Of a DNA stretch of 52,401 nucleotides, positions 41,159 to 51,029 are shown one piece after another; position 1 is the stretch's first letter; the number at the start of each line of letters is the position of its first letter. The DNA lies in the NCBI GenBank assembly GCA_032718475.1, contig JAUCBJ010006014.1, forward strand, positions 1 through 52,401. Direction: 5' to 3'. Below the pieces are notes generated by a model that searched no databases, was not told where the DNA came from, and saw only the letters and a list, made by a program, of their open reading frames with translations. The stretch is from Nemertoderma westbladi (Eukaryota; Xenacoelomorpha; Nemertodermatida; Nemertodermatidae). Both the position numbers and the translations under genes were made by a program.

Positions 41159-42321
41159 TGTAAAAGCTTTTGCGTAATTAGCCGGTTATTTTCCCCGTAA
41201 AGTACTCTGTAGTTGGTTTACTGGGCATAAAAAGGCCGTGTCCTTACTGTACTGGTGTTTTAGAGGACATAAAAGCCATTTCTTCTGTATTTGTACTTTA
41301 GAGGACATAATCCGCAATTTCGGGACGCAATAAGCTCGATACTCTTGAAAACAGTGTCGCTACCATGACGACGGCTAACAGCTGATATTGCCACGTCGAC
41401 ATTTCTTTGTTTCTTTGTTCTCTCGTTGTTCGGTCGACCAATCAGAGCGTTTTTTGTCTCTGTGTTGGAGGTGGATACAGAAACTCAGGAATTCAGTGTT
41501 ATGTTTTTGCCCAGAGCCTAAGAACACCGGCTTTTGGCACCTCCGTGTTTCAGTCTTTAGTCTTACATTAGTAGGCTTAATTATAGAACGTATATCTGTT
41601 ATCTAATCAAACGAGTTACCGAGTTAGTCACTCACTTAACAATCATTTATACCTTAACTTTACTGCTTTTGCTGTCGGTTATTCATTATATTTGTTGATG
41701 GAAGATTATATTTGGAATACTGATCAATAGTCCGACATCCCAATCTTCTTGATATACTAAAGGTTAGAGAGACCGGTTACAGATAAACGATTGCGACCTA
41801 TGTTAAGTGGTTTGAAGTGAATCTAATGCTATTTCATATGCCCTACATAAATTGTATGTTGCTCTCTTTATACGTGACCAAATTTAGTGAAGGTCGGCAG
41901 ATTAGTGTGCAGTATTGTGCAGCATTGGGTATGAGTGTAACTGATAACAAAGCATCTCCTAAAGAATGCGCCATATACGTAAATCTATAGCCTTTTCGTT
42001 GTGTCTAGTTTAAGTCATAACTCTGTTTATATATTTAGAGCGCCACGTCCTAAAGGAACTGTTAATATTTCCCGAAAGTGAATAATATTTGTCAGAGATT
42101 ATATATTACGATCAGTCGAATAATACGGTAGGCTTACACCATCAATCATTAAGCTCCGAACTCAGTCTCCCGGGTATATCCAACGGGTGAATGATTGCGC
42201 ATAGACTGGCTTCGGCTAATGTAGTGTATCAAATACTCGTCATAAGCTAAAGAATATATATCATCCAAAAGACATCCTAATTTGGCAGGTTAAACTGTCA
42301 AAGGTCTTAAAAGCGCAAACA
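41159..42321 (+). repeat. BEL/Pao 3' LTR
   Basis: 1163 bp, same ends and length as the 5' LTR. Only two substitutions were found (41182 C against A in the 5' LTR; 41730 G against C). It is followed at once by the GTTTA target duplicate. Confidence 0.96.
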
Positions 42322-42326
42322 GTTTA
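42322..42326. repeat. Target-site duplication GTTTA, right
   Basis: GTTTA directly after the CA end of the 3' LTR, identical to 26462-26466. Confidence 0.85.
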
Positions 42327-42549
42327 ATAAATTTGTGAGCTTAACACTATTAGTACCGGGCTATAAAATGTTGTACAAATGCCAAACGACGAAAACGTCT
42401 GATTTTTTTGTTTGTACGTAGATTTCACTACTGTAGTCTGAATCCGACCAAAAAAAATTCACATTTACAGGTTTTCTGGGGCGCTGATTCTGGAATACAT
42501 TTCTAATTTGCCAGATCATTTCTACACGTATTTTTCGGCATTAAAAGGA

Positions 42550-42980
42550 AAATTTGGTGCTAATACCAAATTTCGTACCCATCACCAAAAAGTACAAACG
42601 TTTGAGATGTCCAGTGCTGTTTTATTGATTCAATCTGAATCAGGACCCTCATAAACCCGTATAACGCAAGAAACAAGATGATATTATCTATTGATCAATT
42701 TTTTGCTTATTTTCAAAAATTTGGTGCTGGCATAAAAAATTTCACCCACCGTCGAAAAATTGAACTATTGAATAGATTTTCAAAATTTCGTGCTGGCACC
42801 AAATTTTGCACACAACACCGAAAAATGGAAGTTTGATACTCCTGGTACAACCGTAAATACCCGTATATAATCCATTGAAACCAATACCCCAAATAACCCC
42901 TATTGCGCAAAAACAGGTTCAAACAATCAATTTACAAAATTGACATATTTCAAAATTTGGTGCTGGCACCAAAATTTGGC
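42550..42980. repeat. Four diverged palindromic repeats
   Basis: AAATTTGGTGC-TG-GCACCAAA-type palindromes at about 42550-42574, 42716-42744, 42782-42808 and 42952-42978. Three are followed by an ACC.CCGAAAAA-type word; the first has a CATCACCAAAAA word instead. They look like eroded copies of one unit, perhaps the sub-terminal repeats of a DNA transposon. The surrounding DNA (42327-43190) has no gene. Confidence 0.65.
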
Positions 42981-43194
42981 AACCGCCGAAAAAACATGGT
43001 TGAAATTTCTAAATTAATTTATAGGAATGCCATCTAATTGCAAATTGCATCACCAAAAAACCGGTGTAAATCAAAAATAGAGATGTTACAAATCATATTT
43101 CGTGAAATGTAATTTTCAAAAAACGTTTAAAAAAAGTGCCAAAAGTAGGGTTAAAAATGGTGATATAACTCGAAAACTTCCCAATATTTTTGAC

Positions 43195-43228
43195 GGGGGG
43201 GGGGGGCTCATATTGACCCCCCCCCCCC
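43195..43228. repeat. G12/C12 perfect hairpin
   Basis: Twelve G (43195-43206), ten bases, then twelve C (43217-43228): a perfect inverted homopolymer pair. The G strand and C strand can form either a hairpin or quadruplex/i-motif structures. Confidence 0.9.
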
Positions 43229-44095
43229 GGGTTTAATAGGGTTAAGGGTATATTGTAAGTAGATAATGTTTTCATAAGTTCATACTGATCTACAGTAGGT
43301 CTGATTTTTTTAGTGATTGGGAAAACTATACTTATACTGTAGACCACTAAACCCCATAAAACCAGCCATACAAAAGATCATCACACGTTAACTTAATACG
43401 TTATTCAAACGTTAAATCACCTAATTTGTAAAATATTTTTATTCCAAAATCCCAACATTACTTTATTCATAAGTATATGGTTATTATTGTGAATCATAAC
43501 AATTAATTTTTATTGTGAATATTTTATTGCACATTCGTAGACTACTGTATGACATTGTTGCGTTAATTTTATTTTGTAGAATATATTTCTGTATTTTTGT
43601 GTAATTTTTAGAGCTAGCTCGGGCAACCATATGTGTTTAATTTTAATAACCTGGATGTTTTCTCTCCTCATGTACTTTTAATTTAATTTTTTATAAATAC
43701 ATAGAGTGATAATAATAATAATTAATTATCATCCCGATAACATTCATACATGGCCTTGCATTAATATCATAACGGTCATGTTATCGGTCCGATAAAACGT
43801 AAATCAGTAAGTATAAACGACAATTAAAGTAGAAAGCTAGGCCTGAGCAGAGGCCAGTAGCGTAGCCTACTGCAGTACAGCAGTACTGCTGTTCTGTACA
43901 GCTGTAGGGCCTACCGCACAGCCGTACCGATTACTGGTACCTGACTGCAAGTCAGCCAGTAGTGTAATACCGGTACCTCAGTGGGATTAACGTGTTTTGG
44001 GGCCTCCACATAACAGCATAATATTAATACAGTAGGCTAATGCTCTAGGCCTAACTGCCTAATCAGCTAATATAAGTAACACACGTCATAAATAA
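43229..44095. other. AT-rich non-coding stretch
   Basis: No gene. The right part (43850-44000) is dense in palindromic words (TAGGCCT, TGCAGTACAGCAGTACTGC, GGTACC, ACCGGT). Confidence 0.5.
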
Positions 44096-44210
44096 ACCAA
44101 TTGAGGGAAAGGAGCAGGTTACAGAGGCAGGCTTTTCTAACCAAAACAATAAACCTGTAAACGGCCACTTTACCAATTGAGGGAAAGAAGCCGGTCACAG
44201 AACACAGTAC
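44096..44210. repeat. Two-copy 76-bp tandem repeat
   Basis: ACCAATTGAGGGAAAG begins at 44096 and again at 44172, followed by related AGCAGGTTACAGAG and AGCCGGTCACAGA words. The AAAGGAGCAGGTTACAGAG word is also present inverted twice inside the element at 45016-45349. Confidence 0.7.
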
Positions 44211-44837
44211 CGGTACCGGTAGGCCTACCACCTACAGTACAGCAGTAGGCCTACAGGCTGACAGGAGGTGAAGGCCCTGACAGCCTGAAACACGTTAGTC
44301 CTTCCTCAGTCATCAGTCAGTCAGTAGGTACCTCCACAAGACATGAGAGACAGCCTCAACAGATCTGCCACAGCCAATCAAATACTCATCATATGGGCTG
44401 ATGGGTGTCTAAACTAATCTGCCAAACACTGAAACAAGAAGGACAGTTAGGCTGTTAAAAGATCGGGCATGATGATAACACAGTAACACAGAGCGAAATG
44501 AAATACAAAAAAACAAATTAAAATTAAATAAATTCATTAAATATTCATTCATTAAATGAAATTTTATTTAAAACAAAAAATTTAAATTAAAAAAAATATA
44601 AAAACTATTTAATACTAATTACTTTTTTTTTTACGAGGTGAACCAGTTGCCAGTTGTAAAAAACCATTCACCCCGCTAGCAGCTGGCTGGCTGGGGGGTA
44701 TAGATTATTTTTATTATAATATTGTTTATTTGGTCAACAACGACCGTTTTTATTTCTGTTTTATTTTGAAGTGTTTACGTATCAAGGTCTATTTTTGTAT
44801 TTCTATATTTTTATTATTAATTTAGTATCATTACTTA

Positions 44838-46240
44838 ATTAATAATATTAATTATAATTAATTTTAACTATTAATAATGATGACTATTAACAAGAAAGAT
44901 TTACGAAAATATTGAAGCAAAGGCTGTATTGTTTTTAATAAATGTTTAATGTTTCAACACCAACTAAATCTACGAAAGTTGTTTACATCTGAAACTATCG
45001 CAGTATCGGGTGACAGACCGAACGTAATCAGGATCGAATGTAACATAGTTTTTACGAATCGAACGTAACCTCAATTATGTTACATTGGCTCTGTAACCTG
45101 CTCCTTTCAGCCTTTAATTAAAAGTAACCTGCATAATCTTGTAACATCTGTTAACTTTCGTTTATTGTTTTTGTTCCCCCAACACGCCTCTGTAACCTGC
45201 TCCTTTAAATTTGTAAATGGCAATGTTACATTCGAGCTTAGTAATTTGTAGATCGAATGTAACATAGTCATAGGATCCAATGTAACATAATTGCAGTTAC
45301 GTTCGATACGAAATAACTAAGTTACATTCGATCCTGATTACGTTCGGTCATGTATCCGAAACTATCCATCTTTGCTGGGACAATCACACAACTTTCATAC
45401 CCGCCATCCTTCATCCTATATCGCGTTTTTAATATATAATAAAATAACATGCCTTTGTGCATTAGATGCATACCGGTATGCCTGTACTGCTACGTCATGA
45501 TGATACTGATACGTAACAGGCAACGTGAAACGTGATCCCCTATTCAGCTATTGGCTATTTACCTAACAGACAGTTAGGTAAATATTATAGAGGTAGAATA
45601 AAACGTCTGTCCTTATCTGATCTGATCTGATGGCATCTGATCCTATAACCAATCAGAAGACAGAGATATAATATTGTAAAAAATTATAAATATATGTATT
45701 ATATATATATATATGTATTATAAAAAAAAGTTGAAGATGTTGTCTGGTAGGGTTGATTCGAAGGTGACTATCCACAAGGCAGATATTTGTAAATGTTTTG
45801 CAGCTCTCTTTTGAGTTTTTTTGATATTTTTTTTTTATATTGATTATTTCCAATTTTATTATCTATCAATAATTAATTTTTTTTAAATTACATTTCGAAG
45901 CCAATAAAATGAGTCAGGATGTAAATTTTAAATTTTTGACCAATACTTTTGAAGACACCAAGCTTGTGGGCTTTATTTTATTTATTTTTTTTATATGAAA
46001 TTTGTATTCTAGGTCCAGATGTAAACAACTTCCATATTTTATATGAAATACAATTTTCTACTTATATTTTTATTCTAGTTTCAGATGTAAACAACTTTCG
46101 TAGCTTTAGTTGTTGTTGATACATTAAATATTTATTAAAAACAATACAACCTTGCTGCAATATTTTACTAATCTTTCTTGTTAATAGTTATCATTATTAA
46201 TTGTTATACTTAATTGTATTAATTATAATTAATATTATTA
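44838..46240. mobile_element. Element with long (about 160-bp) inverted ends
   Basis: 44838-44997 and 46078-46240 are inverted copies of each other at roughly 85-90% by eye. Shared words are ACGAAAGTTGTTTACATCTG, GTATTGTTTTTAATAAAT and AACAAGAAAGATT. The interior holds a separate inverted-repeat element (45016-45349) next to the left arm and a dispersed repeat (45892-45975), but no transposase. It is probably a non-autonomous foldback transposon with later insertions. The region 44211-44837 to its left is AT-rich without a gene. Confidence 0.65.
45016..45349. mobile_element. MITE with perfect 29-bp terminal inverted repeats
   Basis: 45016-45044 (starting GACCGAACGTAATCAGGATC) is the exact reverse complement of 45321-45349. 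Inside are repeated CGAATGTAACATAG and two CTCTGTAACCTGCTCCTTT words (45089-45107, 45188-45206). There is no coding sequence. A target-site duplication was not obvious. Confidence 0.8.
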
Positions 46241-46547
46241 AATAATGATAATGACGTATCAATATATTAAATATAAAATATTTGTTTGTTTGTTACTCTA
46301 AAGGGAAGGGTTATCACAGTCCTGATCAATTTTGAGAATTTTGAGGCAGTCCTGCCTCAAATGTGATAGAACCGCGATGAAATGTGATTCAGATATTAAT
46401 ATTATTGAATATAATTAACTCTACCTGTTGGATTGACCTATATTGTATATTAGACTCTCTCCCCCTCCGGGAGCCGGGGATCATTCAAGCCTCTGCCGCT
46501 CTGTAACTCTGGCGGGTCTCCTTTCCAAGAAACTATCAACTATAATA
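46241..46547. other. Upstream region of the kinase gene
   Basis: AT-rich until 46440, then GC-rich (CTCTCCCCCTCCGGGAGCC at 46455-46473), presumably the promoter and 5' UTR of the kinase. No TATA box near the expected start. Confidence 0.45.
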
Positions 46548-47453
46548 ATGGGGTGCATCTGTTCGCGTAACATGATAGTGCTGAACGACCGCGTTTATTT
46601 CTACCAACATCGGATAGCGGAGGGAGGATTCAGCGTGGTCGACCTAGTCGAGGACAAAAAGGGCGGCCAATTGTACGCGATGAAACGCATCGTCTGCCAC
46701 GATAAGTCGGACGTTACGGCCGCATTGGAGGAAGCGAAGGTACACAAAGTCGTAGACAACCCGCACGTGATACAACTAATCGATTCCGGTGTTAGTGTGA
46801 ACTTAGTGGGACGCACTGAGGTGCTACTTGTAATGCCATTCTGTAAAAACGGAACGTTGCAGAATTTAATAGATAAAGGACGATATTCACACAAAGAAAG
46901 TATAATTCTAAAACATATGCAGGATATCTGCGAGGGGGTTAAGGCCTTGCACACAGCGGGCTACAGTCATAGAGACCTTAAACCAGGTAACTGTCTGCTT
47001 AACGACACCGGTTCTGTAGTCCTTATGGACTTGGGTTCGGTGTCTAGTAGCAATCAGACAGTGAGTACCTACAATCAGGCCCAATGCGTGCAGGATACCG
47101 CTGCGGTACAGTGCAGTATGATGTACCGCGCCCCCGAACTGTTTCAAACTAATACCGACACTGTTATTACCAATAGAACGGATATATGGTCGTTAGGGGC
47201 GTTACTATACTGTCTGATTTACGGCCGCAGTCCCTTAGAGAAGGTTTACAGTAGTGGGGGTTCCTTGGCCTTGGCGGGACAGAACGGCAGGTTTTCCTAC
47301 CCAGATAGGTCGTCTACTGGTGAGGCGTACTCGGAGGGACTGGTCTGTCTGGCTAGAGAGTGTCTGTCCCCAGACCCAGCCGACAGACCGGAGATAGAGG
47401 CCGTTCTAGAACGCATTAAATCCCTGAGTTATTCAGCTGAGAACCGCGTCTAA
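46548..47453 (+). CDS. STK16: STK16-like serine/threonine kinase (NAK family)
   Basis: 301 residues, very close to human STK16 (305). It begins MGCICSRN: Gly2 for myristoylation with Cys3 and Cys5 for palmitoylation, placing it on Golgi or plasma membrane as in the family. The kinase domain is complete: glycine loop IAEGGFSVV (23-31), catalytic Lys46, HRDLKPGN (141-148, Asp143), the STK16-type DLG (161-163) in place of DFG, and YRAPELF in the activation segment. In mammals STK16 autophosphorylates and affects secretion and Golgi structure; the same role is inferred. The frame is open 35 codons further upstream, but the ATG at 46548 is chosen because only it gives the acylation motif, and its context (ATAATGG) is good. 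The gene is intronless; no frame damage. A polyadenylation signal follows the stop by 49 bases. Confidence 0.94.
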   Translation: MGCICSRNMIVLNDRVYFYQHRIAEGGFSVVDLVEDKKGGQLYAMKRIVCHDKSDVTAALEEAKVHKVVDNPHVIQLIDSGVSVNLVGRTEVLLVMPFCKNGTLQNLIDKGRYSHKESIILKHMQDICEGVKALHTAGYSHRDLKPGNCLLNDTGSVVLMDLGSVSSSNQTVSTYNQAQCVQDTAAVQCSMMYRAPELFQTNTDTVITNRTDIWSLGALLYCLIYGRSPLEKVYSSGGSLALAGQNGRFSYPDRSSTGEAYSEGLVCLARECLSPDPADRPEIEAVLERIKSLSYSAENRV

Positions 47454-47502
47454 CGTCCCCTTTGTTGTCATGTTTTTATGTCGATCACCGAATGTATAAA
47501 GT

Positions 47503-47508
47503 AATAAA
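47503..47508 (+). terminator. AATAAA polyadenylation signal of the kinase gene
   Basis: AATAAA 49 bases after the TAA stop, followed by a T-rich stretch. It would give a very short 3' UTR. Confidence 0.6.
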
Positions 47509-49222
47509 CTTTAATTTATTTCAGGTGAATTATTGAGGTTATCACTTATTTTTTTATATGCAGAAGAAATTTACCGTGTGGTACTGAAATATAAGCTTTT
47601 CAGCTTAAGCATTACATAGCGTTACAGATCTGAGTAAATTCCGATTATTCGATAATATTATTAATTAAATTCCTGATTCTTTTAAAGAATACAACTACTA
47701 CAATCGTACCATTTAATCATTATATACAAACGTATTACATTTTGATTTGCTTTGTTTACGGGTAATTCTTAATTACAAAGAAATTAGTGCGAATAAGAAG
47801 CATCTGTTTCGTGTTTGAGATATATATTTAGAACACGACAACTTTTGCTATTTAGCTAGTAAAATTAGGAAAATAAAATGTATTTCATGGCGCGTAATAT
47901 AGTACTTTACAAGACTACACGGTAGAGACGAGTTCTGTTGTGATCTTGTAAAGTTTATATTACGCCATGGATTAGACCTACGTGATTTATTCAACATAGA
48001 GACATTAATAAGTATTAATAAATTAATATTAAGTAAATAAATTGAAATAATTTTTAAAATAAATAAATTTTTCTTGCATATAGAAAACCAATGAGCGCTA
48101 CACTGTTATTCACTTCTGTTTCCCCAGGACGGGGTTACTATTGCTGCAATATATTGAGGCACACTTGTAATACACCGACGCAGTTACCAGAGATATTGGT
48201 TGTTAATTTTACTAAAAGTTTATATACTATGGTAACTGAACTGCTACTGGTTTGGTCTACAAAGTTACTATTTATTGTTTTTGTTTACGTTTTTATAAAT
48301 AATTTATTTCACTATTAATGTAATACATTATAATTTATAATAAATAGAGAGTTTTGTTTTTGATATAATTATAGTTATTAATTAATAAAAATAATGTATA
48401 TCATCATCCCCCCCCCCCTCCCCATACATAGTAACCAGATAGGGAGTGATGGTCTTTCGACGCAATCATAATTCATCCCTCTCCAGGAAAAATCGGCGCA
48501 AATAACAGCTGATTGGTCTCAAAAATATAACTGCAACCTTTTCTTTCTCCCGTCAATCTCCCTTTAACATATTATTACGTTCCCAGCCGCAGATATCAGA
48601 TTATTGGAAGATAGTGAATTATAATGAAATCATTGTGATTATTCCGGTTGGGAGGATAATTACAATGATCTATTACACAGTATAGCCCTACAGTAATACA
48701 CAATAGATTACAGTTCGCTAAACGGGATAATAAGGCAGCGTGATCGTACTGTACTGTAATTATAGAGCACAATTACGAGTAACATATGGCGAATAATATT
48801 ATAGATAATATTAAAGTTGTAAGTTTATCGTTTACAGTCCTGCAAATTTGGTCCAAGATGTTTGTTAACCTTTTATTAATTTTATATATAACGGCAGGTC
48901 TACGCCTAGCGGTGATGGTATTTTATTCCTAAAATTATCCCATTTCCTTAGGGCCGTTAGTTATTATTAACCGCGTATTTTTTTTTTTACATGCGCATCA
49001 TAATTCTAGGTCATTCTACTGTATATATTACACCACAGCTGTTCAATAGAAAATTGATGTAGACTTTATAGCTGTAGACAATTTACTTTTAAATTTAATT
49101 AACTTGACATTGCTGTAATATGATTGTTGCTGCACCTTTGCAAACAAATCCTGTTATTGTTAACTAGAAAAGCCAGCAAGATGGCTGTAAACGAATCTGC
49201 CTAAACTTTAACAACAAAAAGA
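47509..49222. other. AT-rich non-coding stretch
   Basis: Contains a foldback hairpin (47886-47969) and a C11 run at 48408-48418. No gene is recognised; the 75-codon frame at 48091-48318 has no family resemblance and lies in simple AT-rich sequence. Confidence 0.5.
47886..47969. repeat. Foldback hairpin of about 84 bp
   Basis: CATGGCGCGTAATAT..CTTTACAAG (47886-47913) pairs with CTTGTAAAG..ATATTACGCCATG (47945-47969) with a few mismatches and a 3-base length difference; the spacer is about 31 bp. A miniature element or a hairpin RNA source. Confidence 0.65.
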
Positions 49223-49312
49223 ACTAAGCCGGGATCGAACCCAGGACATTCACATTTTACCAGAACAATAAGAAGAATAACTATATTGTTTTTGAAGGTC
49301 CCTATTAGCTAC
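49223..49312 (-). mobile_element. tRNA-like / SINE-like sequence
   Basis: On the minus strand there is an A-box-like TAGCTAATAGG (about 49301-49311), a clear B box in CCTGGGTTCGATCCCGG (about 49230-49246) and a T5 Pol III terminator shortly after. The acceptor stem does not pair and the A-to-B distance is about 60 bases, so it is not a functional tRNA. A tRNA-derived SINE head or tRNA pseudogene is the best reading. Confidence 0.35.
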
Positions 49313-49787
49313 AACAACTACCTAAGTCTGTCTGTAAAGAGGTTGTTTCGTTGTACATTTACTATCTACAACCAAGTTAACACTGTAAAGGTGTAGAAAC
49401 GTGTATAAACGCTGTGTGAAAATTTGTAATATTATACAAAAGTTATATATTTACTTGGATTCTATATCAATTTATATTTTAAAGCCTTTCCAAACCCAGC
49501 CTCTCGTTCCTAACTATTTATTGTGCTAAAACTCAATTATTTACCTCGGTTTGGAGGTGTACATAATATTAAACCTAAGAAACCATTACAGGTAACAACT
49601 AACGTTTTATATGTGGTTATGCATCAGCTAATGGGTATTACAATTTCGGAATAATAATATAGAGCAGATAGTTAAGTTTAAGTTTTGTAATTACATGTAC
49701 TTTATGATACTAATTAGCTAAGCTGTGGGAATAATGTAAAAGCAGTGTGAAGGATTTGAAATAATATTCCATTTAAAATTAAGTAGC
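49313..49787. other. AT-rich non-coding stretch
   Basis: No gene or repeat recognised. Confidence 0.5.
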
Positions 49788-50790
49788 TTTTGTTACATTA
49801 TGTCAACTTAACAGCGTTCTGGAGAATTACACGTAACGCTGCAAAGTACTACTTTGCAACGTTGCGGCTTATAGGACGGAACGCTGCAAAGTAATCCATG
49901 ACATGGGAACAACTTAAATTACCGTATTCTAGAAGTATTATTTCCATTTATGTTAATGAGTAGTGCTGCTTTATTATCCAGTTTGCGGTGACGGGACTAG
50001 CTATCTAGCTACTGTATGTAAATAATTGTTTAACGTGTACTGTAATCCATTATGGCGAAACGTCTAATAGAAGACACTAAAATGACCAAAGAAAGTGACG
50101 ACAGTGTTCAGTAAAACTTAAGTGACACAGGCGGTGACTAAGTTTGCTTCAGTCGACTAAAGTCAACATGGATTAATGATTTATTTTTATTTAAATTATC
50201 ATAATGTGAAACTTGGGGTCTATCTTCCCGGTATAGTAAATGTGAATAAAGAAGTTTTTATTTAAAATTAATGCATTTAAATTTAATAAAATAGGAAAAA
50301 TACTGATAATAAATTAATAAGTCTAATGATATTTCGACCTTACGGACCGGGAAGATAGACCCCAAGTTTCACATTATGATAATTTTGATACAATGAACTC
50401 TTCCCTGAAAGCGGTTTGTCGAGAACTTAACGATTTTAATGATTTATCACATCCATACAGGAGATAACTTCCAATAAACTTTAATTACAGTAGATTTAAA
50501 TGTATAATTAATACTGTGTACCTGTTAATAAATTTCACTTATATTCGATATAGAACATGATTAAATGTATAAATGAGCAACCATAAAATCCTTTCTTCAC
50601 ATACCGAACGCTGATAAGTTGACATAATGTAACAAAATTACATACATCATTGCTTGAAAGGTCACTTTTCAGCGTTAAAGACCCTTGTTTATTTATGTAA
50701 ACCTCCCACGGCTGCGCTCGCTCCGTACATAAATAAATAACGCTGCAAAGTGCTACTTTGCACACAATGATGTAAATAGTTATTACATTC
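49788..50790 (-). mobile_element. Repeat element copy 2 (unsplit by the LINE)
   Basis: Inverted relative of the split element at 23480-26266. Terminal inverted repeats: 49788-49818 and 50607-50637, 31 bp with one mismatch. Beyond the second, 50638-50790 matches 23480-23646 including GCTGCAAAGT hairpins and a GAGCGAGCGCAGC word. It has no coding sequence. Compared with copy 1 it has its own insertion, the foldback at 50193-50385. Confidence 0.75.
50193..50385. mobile_element. Foldback element with perfect 39-bp arms
   Basis: 50193-50231 (AAATTATCATAATGTGAAAC then TTGGGGTCTATC) is exactly complementary to 50347-50385 in reverse, with a 115-bp AT-rich spacer. It is absent from copy 1 of the host repeat element, which gives an approximate empty site near 25940. 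No target-site duplication is certain. Confidence 0.8.
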
Positions 50791-51029
50791 ATATGAAAAA
50801 ATAGCTCTACCCTTAATCTAACTAAATAAACAATGTACTGTACGTCTTAATGCAAAACCGATAAATGTGTTCGACCACCTGAATCCACTATGGATGGTCC
50901 ATAATTTTTGCACCACTTTCTGGCATATTTTACACCTCTATTAATTGCACTGTGTAGATTTTAAGTAAACAATTTTATGAGAAACTGTTATTGTCTATCA
51001 ACATTTTCTATTAATTATAAGGCGATACA

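Larger units (their letters stand above)
26467..42321 (+). mobile_element. BEL/Pao LTR retrotransposon, 15,855 bp, recently inserted
   Basis: Complete element with two 1163-bp LTRs that begin TG and end CA, and a GTTTA target-site duplication on both sides. The order inside is a 2.2-kb leader, gag, aspartic protease, reverse transcriptase, RNase H and integrase (29818-37919), a 1.6-kb non-coding stretch, an unrecognised third gene (39559-about 41080) and a purine-rich tract before the 3' LTR. The LTRs differ at two positions that I could find (26490/41182 and 27038/41730), so insertion is recent. One frameshift (near 34858) and one in-frame stop (36879) break pol, so this copy probably cannot move by itself. 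It is much longer than usual BEL elements, through its leader and 3' part. Confidence 0.95.

Noticed and set aside
46443-46547. N-terminal extension of the STK16-like kinase
   Set aside because: It would bury the MGCICS acylation signal that defines the family start.
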